From assembly GCA_002355495.1 (NCBI GenBank), contig AP017424.1, positions 6,637,501 to 6,701,500 on the forward strand: 64,000 nt of DNA, read 5' to 3'. The translations under genes and the position numbers were made by a program. The DNA is from Streptomyces laurentii. Its GTDB lineage: Bacteria > Actinomycetota > Actinomycetes > Streptomycetales > Streptomycetaceae. The notes under the pieces were generated by a model that did no database searches, was not told where the DNA came from, and saw nothing but the letters and a program-made list of their open reading frames with translations. How positions within the stretch are numbered: the first letter of the stretch is position 1; the number at the start of each line of letters is the position of its first letter. Shown here in pieces: positions 39,510 to 47,834 of this stretch.

Positions 39510-41149
39510 TCACCGATCCGCGAACCCCTCCCTCGCCTCCCCCTCCGTCGTCGGCCGCAACGTGCCGTCCAGCACCAGCCAGCGGCTGATCCCCAACGAC
39601 CGCAGGAACGTGACGTCGTGGCTCGCCACGACCAGCGCCCCCTCGTAGGCCTCCAGCGCGGCCGTCAGGCTCCGCACCGACGCCATGTCCAGGTTGTTGG
39701 TCGGCTCGTCCAGCATGAGCAGCTTCGGTGCCGGCTCGGCCAGCAGTAGTGCCGCCAGCGTCGCGCGGAAGCGTTCGCCGCCCGACAGCGTCTCCACCGG
39801 GCGGTCCGCCCGCGCGCCACGGAACAGGAACCGCGCCAGTCGCGCCCGGATCTCGTTGGGCGTCGCCGCCGGCGCGAACCGCTTGACGTTCTCCACCACG
39901 CTCAGTCCGTCGTCCAGCAGATCCAGCCGCTGCGGCAGGAAACGCAGCGGCACATGCACCGCCATCTCTCCTTCCACCGGGGCCAGTTCGCCCGCGATCG
40001 TCCGCAGCAGCGTCGTCTTGCCCGCGCCGTTCCGGCCGAGCAGCGCCACCCGTTCCGGGCCCCGCAGCTCGAACCCGCCGTCGACCCGCGACCCGTGCCG
40101 CAGCTCCAGGTCCCGTAGCAGTAGTACGTCCCCGCCTGGATGGACCTTCGTGCGGGGCAGTTCGATGCGGATCTCGTCGTCGTCCCGCACCGCCTCCACC
40201 GCCGTGTCCAGGCGCGACCGCGCCTCGGCCAGCCGCTCGGCGTGCACCGCCCGGTGCTTGCCCGAGGACACCTCGGCGGCGGCTTTGCGGGTGTTGGCGA
40301 CGATCTTCGGGGCCACCCGGTTCTCGAAGCTCTTCTGCCCGTAGCGCCTGCGGCGTGCCAACTTCGCGTGTGCGTCGCCCAGTTCCCGCTTCTGCCGCTG
40401 GACGTCGGCCTCGGCGACCCGCACCATCCGTTCGGCCGCCTCCTGTTCGACCGCGAGCGCCCTCTGGTAGTCCGACCACGTCCCGCCGTACAGCGTGACC
40501 TCGCCGTCCCGCAGATCGGCGATCTGGTCGACCCGCTCCAGGAGTTCGAGGTCGTGGCTCACCACGACCAGCACTCCGGACCAGGCGTCCACCGCCTCGT
40601 ACAGCCGACGCCGTGCGAACAGGTCGAGGTTGTTCGTCGGCTCGTCGAGCAGCAGGATCTCCGGCCGGGCGAGCAGCAGCGCGGCCAGCCGCAGCAGCAC
40701 CGACTCGCCGCCCGAGATCTCGCCGACGGTGTGGTCCAGGCCGATGTGCCCGAGCCCGAGCTGGTCGAGTACGGCCCGCGCCCGCTCCTCCACGTCCCAG
40801 TCGTCGCCGACGGCCGTGAAGTGCTCCTCCGCGGTGTCGCCCGACTCGATCGCGTGCAGGGCCGCCCGGGTCCGCTCGATGCCGAGGACCCGGTCGATCC
40901 GCAGGTCGGTGCGCAGCACCAGATTCTGCGGCAGATACCCGATCTCGCCGGCGGCGCGGACGGATCCCGATGCCGGGGCGAGTTCCCCGGCGAGCAGCTT
41001 GAGCAGGGTCGACTTCCCGGCCCGTTGAGGCCGACCAGACCGGTCCGGCCGGGGCCGACGGTCAGCCGGAAGTCGTCGAGGACCTTCGTCCCGTCGGGCC
41101 AGGAGAAGGAAAGGTTCGTGCAGGTGAGGAAAGTGGGATGAGTCGCCAT
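39510..41149 (-). pseudogene. ABC-F family ATPase gene, frameshifted in the first Walker A
   Basis: A duplicated-ABC protein without membrane helices, the ABC-F type that protects or remodels ribosomes. The start (MATHPTFLTCTNLSFSWPDGTKVLDDFRLTVGPGRTGLVGLNG) and the rest (EISGGESVLLRLAALLLARPEILLLDEPTNNLDL, LLGRNGAGKTTLLRTIAGE, TLSGGERFRATLAALLLAEPAPKLLMLDEPTNNLD) lie in different frames. The break is at 41021-41023 (minus-strand AACGGGCCGGG); AACGGGGCCGGG would restore the NGAGKST Walker A and a 546-residue protein. GGAGG precedes the ATG at 41149. Confidence 0.87.
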
Positions 41150-41539
41150 GGAGGCCTCCCGGTCGCAGTTCACGGTCAGGGGATCGCGTGAGACACCGGG
41201 GCGCGGACGAAAGCCGTGACAGAGCGGCAGCCAGATCAGCCAGATCAGCCGGTATAGCCAGATCAGCCAGGAGAGCCTGGAAAGCTGGAATACCCAGGAA
41301 GCTGAAGCTGTATCAGCCGAAACAGCTGGAAGACAGGGCTCGTTCGCTCATACGCCGAGGTCGAGGACGGCACACGCGGCGGCGATGCGGCACGCGCGGC
41401 ACGGTGTCTCGAACCTCAGCAAAGCAACGGCCTTCTCCGATCAGACGACTGTATGGGGCCGGAAAGAAGGCTAGGGCGCGGCCGCTGGCGGCCGCAATCG
41501 AAATTACGGGCGACGGGAGACGGCGGCGCTCGGCCTCCG
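41150..41539. other. Intergenic region upstream of ABC-F gene
   Basis: This 390-bp stretch should contain the ABC-F promoter and leader, the 9-bp repeats, and the 3' end region of the SsgA-like gene. I see no other gene. Confidence 0.5.
41229..41291. repeat. Degenerate 9-bp tandem repeat upstream of ABC-F gene
   Basis: About seven copies of AGCCAGATC (41229, 41238, 41247, 41256, 41265, 41274, 41283), increasingly degenerate, lie 80-140 bp upstream of the ABC-F start. The 9-bp period keeps frame. On the minus strand a 12-codon ORF (MSERALSSSCFG) ends at 41313, just before the repeats in the transcript. Confidence 0.65.
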
Positions 41540-41956
41540 TCACGGGCGGTCCTTCAGCAGGTTCGCCAAGTCCGCGTCCCAGTCCAGGTACTGGTGCTCG
41601 CGTCCCCAGGGCACCACGCGCTGCGAGCGCTCCAGGAAGCGACGCAGCTCGGCCGTGCGGACGTGCACCATGGCCACGCCCTCGGGCGCGTGGAACTCGA
41701 CCACCGTGCGGTCGTCCCCGTACGGCCGCAGCCGTACGTCCCCGACCCCGGCGGGCCCTTCGACGCCCTCGGCGAGCAGTTCGCGCCCGAAGGCCCAGGA
41801 CACCTCGACCCCCTCCAGGGTGGCGGGTGGCGGGAAGGCCATGCTCACGGCGTACGGGTCCGCGCGGTCGTACCGAAGGGTGGCGGCGACGGCCTCCGTC
41901 CGCGGCGCGGACGCCACCAGTCGGGCCTGCACGGGCTGCTCGAAGACGGTGGACAT
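41540..41956 (-). CDS. SsgA-like (SALP) sporulation/cell division protein
   Basis: A 138-residue SsgA-like protein, a family confined to morphologically complex actinomycetes that positions septa and controls peptidoglycan events during sporulation. Family blocks are LRYDRADPYAVSMAFPPPATLEGVEVSWAFGRELLAEGVEGPAGVGDVRLRP, VVEFHAPEGVAMVHVRTAELRRFLERSQRVVPWGRE, and the C-terminal DADLANLL. AGGAGG about seven bases before the ATG at 41956 supports the start. Its best-known relatives are SsgA to SsgG; I cannot say which one it matches. Confidence 0.94.
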   Translation of the reverse strand: MSTVFEQPVQARLVASAPRTEAVAATLRYDRADPYAVSMAFPPPATLEGVEVSWAFGRELLAEGVEGPAGVGDVRLRPYGDDRTVVEFHAPEGVAMVHVRTAELRRFLERSQRVVPWGREHQYLDWDADLANLLKDRP

Positions 41957-42201
41957 GGATCGGCCTCCTGTCGCGCGGCTGCGTTCTCTGGCATCTCCCT
42001 GACACAGGGAAGGACGAACCAGAGCGCCGGATCGTGTACCGAGGAGGTACGTGAGCTGCGTCACCGTCCGGCTCGCCGCGGACCCGACTCCACCCCGCCG
42101 CGTCCGCCGCCCCCGCCCCGACCTGCTGTATTCGCTCGGGAAGGCCCGCCGCCGATGGCCGTCCGCCCAGGTCAGCGCTGGTCAGCGTTCGTCGGCGTTC
42201 G

Positions 42202-42669
42202 TCAGCGCTCGTCGGCGTGGTCGAAGTCGCCGCCCGCGCAGGCGCCGGAGTGATCGCAGTACGGCTGGTTGCCCGACGCCCCGCAGCCGCACAGCACCAC
42301 CCGCGTCTCGCGCCGCTCGCCGGCGCCGGAACGCACCCGCAGGTCGCCGCGCATCAGCAGCCGACCGTCCGGCATCCGGGTCACGGTGGTGGGCGTGTCG
42401 GCGGGCTCGGCCGAACCGTCCTCCGGCCGGTACTGCAGCGCGCCCGACGGGCAGCGCCGGACCACCTCGGCGACCAGGTCGGGGGCCGCGTTGCCGGGCT
42501 GCACCCAGGGCCGCTGCTCCAGGTCGAAGACGCTCGGCAGGCCGCGTACGCACTCGGCGGCGTGCAGACAGCGGCGCGGCTCGAAGGTGACGGTGATGCC
42601 CGCGCCGTCGTATTCCTTGACCTTCGGCTTCTCCTCCGGGGCGGGGTCGGCCCCGCTGCGGTCCGTCAT
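42202..42669 (-). CDS. Two-domain iron-sulfur protein (YjdI-type Fer4_19 plus CDGSH)
   Basis: A 155-residue protein. Residues about 20-85 match the mono-cluster Fer4_19 domain (GITVTFEPRRCLHAAECVRGLPSVFD, then VVRRCPSGALQYR). The C-terminal 50 residues hold a CDGSH-type zinc-finger/2Fe-2S site (VVLCGCGASGNQPYCDHSGA: three cysteines and one histidine, with DHSG in place of DGSH spacing). The fusion is common in bacteria, with a probable role in electron transfer or redox sensing. The ATG at 42669 is chosen over upstream starts lacking conserved sequence. Confidence 0.9.
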   Translation of the reverse strand: MTDRSGADPAPEEKPKVKEYDGAGITVTFEPRRCLHAAECVRGLPSVFDLEQRPWVQPGNAAPDLVAEVVRRCPSGALQYRPEDGSAEPADTPTTVTRMPDGRLLMRGDLRVRSGAGERRETRVVLCGCGASGNQPYCDHSGACAGGDFDHADER

Positions 42670-42745
42670 GCCTCCCAGCCTAGGAAGGTGCGGTCGGGTG
42701 CGCACTCTGGACGGGGATCTCCCCGGTGGGCTAGCTTCCCCGGCC

Positions 42746-43861
42746 ATGACGTCCATGGGGAAGACGAGACAGACGAGACAGAAGAGCCCGCTGAGGCGGC
42801 GACTGGTGGCGGCTCTCGGGCTGGCCGGGGCCGTGCTCGCGCTGGCGCCCGCCGTCCCGGCCGGCGCGCACGGGCGGACGCCCGAGCCCGGTGCGTGGCA
42901 GCTCACCGCCACCGGCACGGACGCCCGGTTCCGGGGGCTCGCCGCGGTGAGCCGGTCGGTGGCCTGGGCGGCGGGTACGAGGGGGACGGTGCTGCGCACC
43001 ACCGATGGCGGACGGACCTGGCGAAACGTCTCTCCGGCCGGGGCCGGGGAACTGGAGTTCCGCGATGTGGAGGCGTTCGACGCCCGGCGGGCCGTGGCGC
43101 TCGCCATCGGCGAGGGCGAGGCGTCCCGCGTCCTGCGCACCGAGGACGGCGGGCGGACCTGGACCGAGTCCTTCCGCAACACCGACCCGCGGGCCTTTTA
43201 CGACTGCATGACCTTCTTCGACAACCGCCACGGGCTGGCCATGAGCGACCCGGTGGACGGCAAGTACCGCATCCTGTCCACCGGCGACGGCGGCCGGTCC
43301 TGGCGGGTCCTGCCCGACGCCGGCATGCCCGCCGCCCAGCCCGGCGAGGCCGGTTTCGCGGCGAGCGGCCAGTGCCTGGTGTCGTCCGGGCCCAAGGACG
43401 TGTGGCTGGCCACCGGCGGCGGCCCGGCCGGGCGCGTGCTGCACTCGGCGGACCGCGGGCTGAACTGGACCGCGGCCGAGACGACCATCCCGGCCGGGGA
43501 GGGCGCCAAGGGCGTCTTCGGGCTCGCCTTCCGCGACCGCCGGCACGGCCTCGCGGTCGGCGGCGACTACCGCGCCGACCAGGCCTCCCCGCGGGCCGCC
43601 GCCGTCACCGGTGACGGCGGACGCGGCTGGACCGCCTCCGCCACCCCGCCGTCCGCCTACCGCTCCGGTGTCGCCTGGCTCCCGCACAGCGCGTCCGCGG
43701 CCCTCGCCGTCGGCCCCACCGGCACCGACCTCACCACTGACGGCGGCCGTACCTGGCGGACCATCGACACCGGTTCGTACGACACGGTCTCCTGCACCGC
43801 CGACGGCGCCTGCTGGGCCGCGGGCGAGAAGGGCCGCATCGCGCGCTCGGCCGTCCGCTAG
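42746..43861 (+). CDS. Secreted BNR/YCF48-like beta-propeller protein
   Basis: A 371-residue exported protein. The N-terminus is a twin-arginine-like or Sec signal (RRRLVAALGLAGAVLALAPAVPAGAHG). The mature part consists of bacterial neuraminidase/YCF48-type repeats recognised by recurring TDGGRTWRNV, EDGGRTWTES, GDGGRSWRVL, GDGGRGWTAS and TDGGRTWRTI turns, at least five blades. Such proteins are oxidoreductase- or sialidase-related propellers; no catalytic Asp-box enzyme residues can be assigned. The substrate is unknown. It is divergent from the iron-sulfur protein gene. Confidence 0.87.
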   Translation: MTSMGKTRQTRQKSPLRRRLVAALGLAGAVLALAPAVPAGAHGRTPEPGAWQLTATGTDARFRGLAAVSRSVAWAAGTRGTVLRTTDGGRTWRNVSPAGAGELEFRDVEAFDARRAVALAIGEGEASRVLRTEDGGRTWTESFRNTDPRAFYDCMTFFDNRHGLAMSDPVDGKYRILSTGDGGRSWRVLPDAGMPAAQPGEAGFAASGQCLVSSGPKDVWLATGGGPAGRVLHSADRGLNWTAAETTIPAGEGAKGVFGLAFRDRRHGLAVGGDYRADQASPRAAAVTGDGGRGWTASATPPSAYRSGVAWLPHSASAALAVGPTGTDLTTDGGRTWRTIDTGSYDTVSCTADGACWAAGEKGRIARSAVR

Positions 43862-43914
43862 GTTCAGGTCGACCGACCGGGAGGGGCGGAAGCCGCAGCG
43901 GTTCGTGCGCCGGG

Positions 43915-44037
43915 GAGGCGGAACGGGGGGAGCTGCGCGCCATGATCGGGCGCCGCTACCGCCTCGACGAGGGCCCGCGGGCATGTGTCGACTTCGTCCG
44001 CACGCGCACCACGGGCAAACTCGTCGTCACGAAGTAG
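43915..44037 (+). pseudogene. C-terminal remnant of a zinc-type alcohol dehydrogenase/quinone reductase
   Basis: A frame reading GELRAMIGRRYRLDEGPRACVDFVRTRTTGKLVVTK and a TAG at 44035 matches the usual C-terminal end of MDR-type dehydrogenases (RRYPLDEAPEAxRYxxxxxxxGKLVVTV). Nothing upstream continues it; the preceding gene is complete and unrelated. It is probably a deletion remnant. The ATG at 43942 could in principle start a 31-residue peptide, but the sequence looks like a severed domain. Confidence 0.6.
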
Positions 44038-44137
44038 ACCCGTGCCGCTGCCGCTGCCGCGCCGATCCGGCGGCGAACTTCCGGTCGGAGTGCCGGCCGG
44101 GGCCTGTCGAGGCCTGTCGGAGGTGGCCACGCCCCGG

Positions 44138-44205
44138 CCCCGGCTCTGGCCTGGCCCCGGCTCTGGCCCGGCCCCGGCTCTGGCCCGGCCCTGGCTCTGG
44201 CCCCG
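44138..44205. repeat. Four 17-bp tandem repeats
   Basis: CCCCGGCTCTGGCCTGG, CCCCGGCTCTGGCCCGG (twice) and CCCTGGCTCTGGCCCCG run head to tail from 44138 to 44205. They lie beyond the permease 3' end. Non-coding. Together with the dehydrogenase remnant, this explains most of the 374-bp gap from 43862 to 44235. Confidence 0.88.
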
Positions 44206-44235
44206 CCGGGGCCGGGGCCGGAGCCACCGTCCGGA

Positions 44236-45705
44236 TCACGCGGCAGGTGTCGCGTCCCTTCGCTGCAGCCACAGGCCCGCGAGGGCCACGGCCACGGTGA
44301 ACCCGAGCGCCAGCACGGCGTCCACGCGCGACTCCGGCAGGACGATCATCACCGCGTACAGCCCGAGGAGAGCGATCAGGGTCGCCCAGGTCAGCCAGGG
44401 GAAGAGCCAGACCCCGGTACCGGAGGCGGGCCGGAGACCCTCGGAGCGGTCGCGGCGGCCGAGCATCAGGTGCGCCGCGGCGATGCCGATCCAGGTGACG
44501 TAGACGGTGTCTCCGGTGATGCTGACGAGCCGGCTGAACGCCGTGGTCGGATGGAAGACCTGGAGCAGCAGGCAGAGCACCGCGACCGAGACGGTCAGGA
44601 GAATGGCCGTGTGCGGCACACCGCGGCGGGAGACGCGGGCGAAGAGGGACGGGGCGTCGCGGTCCCGGGCCAGCGCGAAGAGCATCCGGGAACTGGCGTA
44701 GACCTGGGAGTTCATCGTGGAGAGCATCGCCGCGAACAGCACGACGTTCAGCACGGTGGACGCGCCGCGCAGACCGAGATGGGAGAGGGTCGCGGCGAAG
44801 GGGCTCTCGCCCACGGCGGTGCTGTTCCAGGGCAGGAGCAGGACGATCACCGCCAGCGAGCCGAGGTAGAAGACGGTGACCCGGAGCAGGATGGTGCGGG
44901 TGCTCTTGCGGATGGCGGTCGCGGCGTCCTGGGCCTCTCCCGCGGCGATGGTCACGATTTCGGTACCGGAGAAGGAGAACATCGCGCCCGAGGTGGCGAT
45001 GACGACGCCGCCGAGCCCCATGGGGAGGAAGCCTCCGTGGTCCACCAGGTTCCCGACGCCGGGCGCGGGCGTTCCCGGCAGCAGGCCGGCGACCGCGACG
45101 AGGCCGACGGCGATGAACAGGGCGATCACCGCGACCTTGATCCAGACGACCCAGAACTCCATCTCCCCGTAGGCGCGTACCGAGAAGAGGTTGACGGCGG
45201 TCACAAGGCCGACCATGGCCAGGGCGGTGAGCCAGACCGGCAGGGCCGGGATCCAGCCGTGCACGATCCGGGCCGTCGCGATGGCCTCGACACACAGGCC
45301 CAGGGGCCAGCCGATCCAGTAGATCCAGCCGCTGGTGAATCCGGCCCAGCGGCCGAAGGCCAGCCGGCCGTAGACGGCGAAGGCGCCGGTGTCCGGCCGG
45401 GTCATCGACATCTCGGCCAGCATCCGCATGATCAGGACGACGATGGCGGCCGTGAGGGCGTAGGCGATCAGAATGCCCGGGCCGGCCTGCTGGATGCTGA
45501 CTCCCGAGCCGACGAAGAGTCCGGCGCCGACCGCACCACCGATGCTGATCATGGTGATGTGGCGGCTGTGGAGGCTTCGCGCCAGCGTGGTCGCGCCGCC
45601 GCCGCCGCCGGATCCGGCTCCAGCGGCGGTGGCGGTGTCACCCGCCGCCGGAGCCCCGCCCGTGTCCGGGCGGCGCGTCGCCGTCCCGTTTCCTTGCCCC
45701 ATCAC
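44236..45705 (-). CDS. APC-family amino acid permease (GABA/AAT type)
   Basis: A 489-residue permease with 12 predicted membrane helices. The AAT-family signature is HSRHITMISIGGAVGAGLFVGSGVSIQQAGPGILIAYALTAAIVVLIMRMLAEM; later blocks are FSFSGTEIVTIAAGEAQDAATAIRKSTRTILLRVTVFYLGSL and TMNSQVYASSRMLFALARD. It resembles GabP-like GABA and amino acid permeases. Its ATG overlaps the stop of the upstream glutamyl-GABA hydrolase gene (ATGA), so the two form an operon. A low-complexity N-terminal tail of about 40 residues precedes helix 1. Confidence 0.93.
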   Translation of the reverse strand: MMGQGNGTATRRPDTGGAPAAGDTATAAGAGSGGGGGATTLARSLHSRHITMISIGGAVGAGLFVGSGVSIQQAGPGILIAYALTAAIVVLIMRMLAEMSMTRPDTGAFAVYGRLAFGRWAGFTSGWIYWIGWPLGLCVEAIATARIVHGWIPALPVWLTALAMVGLVTAVNLFSVRAYGEMEFWVVWIKVAVIALFIAVGLVAVAGLLPGTPAPGVGNLVDHGGFLPMGLGGVVIATSGAMFSFSGTEIVTIAAGEAQDAATAIRKSTRTILLRVTVFYLGSLAVIVLLLPWNSTAVGESPFAATLSHLGLRGASTVLNVVLFAAMLSTMNSQVYASSRMLFALARDRDAPSLFARVSRRGVPHTAILLTVSVAVLCLLLQVFHPTTAFSRLVSITGDTVYVTWIGIAAAHLMLGRRDRSEGLRPASGTGVWLFPWLTWATLIALLGLYAVMIVLPESRVDAVLALGFTVAVALAGLWLQRRDATPAA

Positions 45706-46505
45706 CGGTCACCCGTCCGGGGCCCGGCGTCCTCGCGCTCGGCCCGCTCGACCTGTTCGAGCAGCGCGCGGAACAGCGGCAGTCGCAGCTCGGAGCTGGG
45801 CACGAACGCTTCGGGGTGCCACTGGACACCGACGGTCCACGGCGTCGTGCCCGAGTCCTCGGGGCCGGCGTACGCCTCGACGGCCTCCACGCAGCCGTCG
45901 TCGGCGCGGGCGGCCACCCGCAGTCCGGCGCCCACCCGGTCGACCGCCTGGTGGTGGCCGGAGGACACCGGCATCCGGTCGCGACCGAAGACCTCGGCCA
46001 CCGCGGTGCCGGACACGAGCGCCACCTCGTGGACCGCCCACTCGTCGCCGGGCTCCGGGTCGTGCGCCACGGAGGTCTTCGGCAGATCGAGGTGGAGGGT
46101 GCCGCCCCGCATGATGTTGAGCAGCTGCATGCCGCGGCAGATCCCGAGGTACGGCAGCCGCTTCTCCAGGGCGTAGCGGATGACGGCCGTGTCGAGCCGG
46201 TCCTGCGCGGGGTTGACGTCGTACAGGGCCGGGTGCGCCGGATCGGCCCCGTACAGCGCCGGGTCGACGTCCCCTCCGCCCGGTACGACGAAGCCGCGGC
46301 AGTCCGCGAGGAGGGAGTCCTGCGGGGTCCCGTCGGAGCCGGGCCGAAGCAGGACGGGCTCGGCACCGGCGTCGCGGATGAGCGTGACGACGTCGTCGAA
46401 GATGCGGTTCGCCTCGACGACGCGCTGGTCGGCGCCGGGCGCGTCGGCGTCGCTGAGGCGCACGGGTATGCCGATGCGGGGTGCCGTGGGCTCAGTCGTA
46501 CTCAT
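45702..46505 (-). CDS. Gamma-glutamyl-GABA hydrolase-like class I glutamine amidotransferase (PuuD type)
   Basis: A 267-residue peptidase C26 enzyme. The nucleophile is Cys123 in LPYLGICRGMQLLNI; the catalytic His and Glu are in VGVQWHPEAF. The oxyanion and substrate-binding loop GFVVPGGGDVDPALYG is typical. Family members cleave gamma-glutamyl-GABA in putrescine degradation, or glutamyl-polyamine analogues. The overlap with a GABA-type permease supports that pathway. A FadR-type regulator is divergent. No gamma-glutamyl-putrescine synthetase lies in the window. Confidence 0.92.
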   Translation of the reverse strand: MSTTEPTAPRIGIPVRLSDADAPGADQRVVEANRIFDDVVTLIRDAGAEPVLLRPGSDGTPQDSLLADCRGFVVPGGGDVDPALYGADPAHPALYDVNPAQDRLDTAVIRYALEKRLPYLGICRGMQLLNIMRGGTLHLDLPKTSVAHDPEPGDEWAVHEVALVSGTAVAEVFGRDRMPVSSGHHQAVDRVGAGLRVAARADDGCVEAVEAYAGPEDSGTTPWTVGVQWHPEAFVPSSELRLPLFRALLEQVERAEREDAGPRTGDR

Positions 46506-46563
46506 AGGCTCTCCAGTGATCGCAGACTTGCAGCAGAAATGCGAAATCTAGAGGATAGGTTTC

Positions 46564-47283
46564 ATGGACGACAAGGGTTGGGCGCGTCACATTGCGCCCG
46601 TGCGTGCCGCCGGGGCCGCGGAGGCCATCGCACGACGGCTCAGCGAGCTGATCGGCGCGCGGATTCTCGTCGGCGGTGATCGCTTCCCGCCGGAGAAGAC
46701 CCTGGCCGAGATGTTCGACGTCGCCGTCATGACCATTCGCCACTCGATGGCGGTCCTGCGGGAGGAGGGCCTGATCGAGACCCGGCGCGGCTACCGCGCG
46801 GGAACCTACGTGGTCCCCGATGTCCTCACCCGGATCCGGGAGCTGACCGCTCTCCACCCGTACACGCTGGACGACATCGAAGAGCTGACGGTCTGGCGGA
46901 TCGCGGTGTCGGGGGAGGCATCGGCCAGGGCCGCCCGGCGCGCCTCCGAGGCGGGGCTGTCCAGGCTGCGCGAACTCGAGGCCGCCGCCGACGCGGCGAT
47001 CGCGGAGGCGGAGGCGTATCGCACCCTGGACGCGGGGCTCCACCTGCACATCGCCGAACTCTCCGGCTCCCGGCGGCTGGTGGAGGCCGAGCAGGGCATC
47101 CAGGACGAGCTGACCCGGCTGCTGGCCGACCATCCCGGCGGAGTGGAGGCCCGGAGCACGCCCGGCCAGCAGCATCGCGGTCTGGTCTCGGCGATCGAGG
47201 GCAGTGATCCGGCGAAGGCCCGCGAGCAGTTCACCGTTCACGCCGAGGCCACGGCGGACCTGTTCCTCCCCTTCGTCCAGTAG
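46564..47283 (+). CDS. FadR-subfamily GntR transcriptional regulator
   Basis: A 239-residue regulator. Residues about 15-80 form a GntR winged helix-turn-helix (AIARRLSELIGARILVGGDRFPPEKTLAEMFDVAVMTIRHSMAVLREEGLIETRRGYRAGTYV). The C-terminal helical FCD domain (about 95-235) carries metal-ligand-type histidines in DAGLHLHIAELSG and QQHRGLVSAIEG. It is divergent from the hydrolase/permease operon across 58 bp and is probably its repressor, responding to GABA, a polyamine or a carboxylate. Confidence 0.92.
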   Translation: MDDKGWARHIAPVRAAGAAEAIARRLSELIGARILVGGDRFPPEKTLAEMFDVAVMTIRHSMAVLREEGLIETRRGYRAGTYVVPDVLTRIRELTALHPYTLDDIEELTVWRIAVSGEASARAARRASEAGLSRLRELEAAADAAIAEAEAYRTLDAGLHLHIAELSGSRRLVEAEQGIQDELTRLLADHPGGVEARSTPGQQHRGLVSAIEGSDPAKAREQFTVHAEATADLFLPFVQ

Positions 47284-47355
47284 GCGACAGGTCCGCGAGA
47301 TGGTACGGGGAGACCGGCAGGGGGTCCGCCTGCCGGCTCCCGACGGCATCCTTCG

Positions 47356-47658
47356 TTACGAGGCGGGCAACTCGTCCCGGAACGGCGCGAGTTCCTTCAC
47401 CGTCTTGGTGGCGAGGAATTCCATGATCCGGTACGTGCACACGCCCGCGACGCTGAACGGGTCGGTCGCCACGATCATCTCGATCTCCGAGCGGCCGACC
47501 CCGCCGGCCAGGATCACCCCGCCCTCGCGCGGCTCCTTCCGGCCCGACGCCAGGAACACCCCCTCGGCGTACCGCGCTTCCAGCCAGGTGCGATGCGCGG
47601 GAATCAGCTCGTCGATCCGCTCGATCGGCGCGGTGTACGTCAACTCCAGTACGAACAT
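47356..47658 (-). CDS. YCII-domain protein
   Basis: A 100-residue protein of the YCII/muconolactone-isomerase-like fold. It begins MFVLELTYTAPIERIDELIPAHRTWLEARYAEGVFLASGRKEP and continues GVILAGGVGRSEIEMIVATDPFSVAGVCTYRIMEF, with the family His and Asp at the putative active site. No reaction is established for most members. The ATG at 47658 was chosen over an upstream start that adds a Ser/Pro-rich leader. Confidence 0.9.
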   Translation of the reverse strand: MFVLELTYTAPIERIDELIPAHRTWLEARYAEGVFLASGRKEPREGGVILAGGVGRSEIEMIVATDPFSVAGVCTYRIMEFLATKTVKELAPFRDELPAS

Positions 47659-47709
47659 ACGAGCCAGGCTACGCCTCGCCCCGAGAGCCCATCCCGGCGA
47701 GGGGGTTGG

Positions 47710-47746
47710 CGCCCGGCTCCGCCATGCCGGCTCCGCCATGCCGGCT
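47710..47746. repeat. Short tandem repeat CCGGCTCCGCCATG
   Basis: Two and a half copies of a 15-bp unit (CCGGCTCCGCCATG with one spacer base) lie between the YCII and endonuclease V genes. Probably slippage; no function inferred. Confidence 0.5.
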
Positions 47747-47834
47747 CCCCGCCCTCGTCCCCGGCGTGAGGGCGCCGCGAGGGACCGGCGAATGCCCGCG
47801 CGTGCCCGCGCGGGTGGCGCGTAGGGTCCGGAGC

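Noticed and set aside
41313..42005. Minus-strand 230-codon frame overlapping the SsgA-like gene and ABC-F leader
   Set aside because: Mostly a shadow of the SsgA-like gene. Only its last twelve codons are noted as a possible leader peptide.
44138..44205. CRISPR-like array
   Set aside because: The 17-bp units are direct tandem repeats with no spacers and no cas genes; simple expansion.
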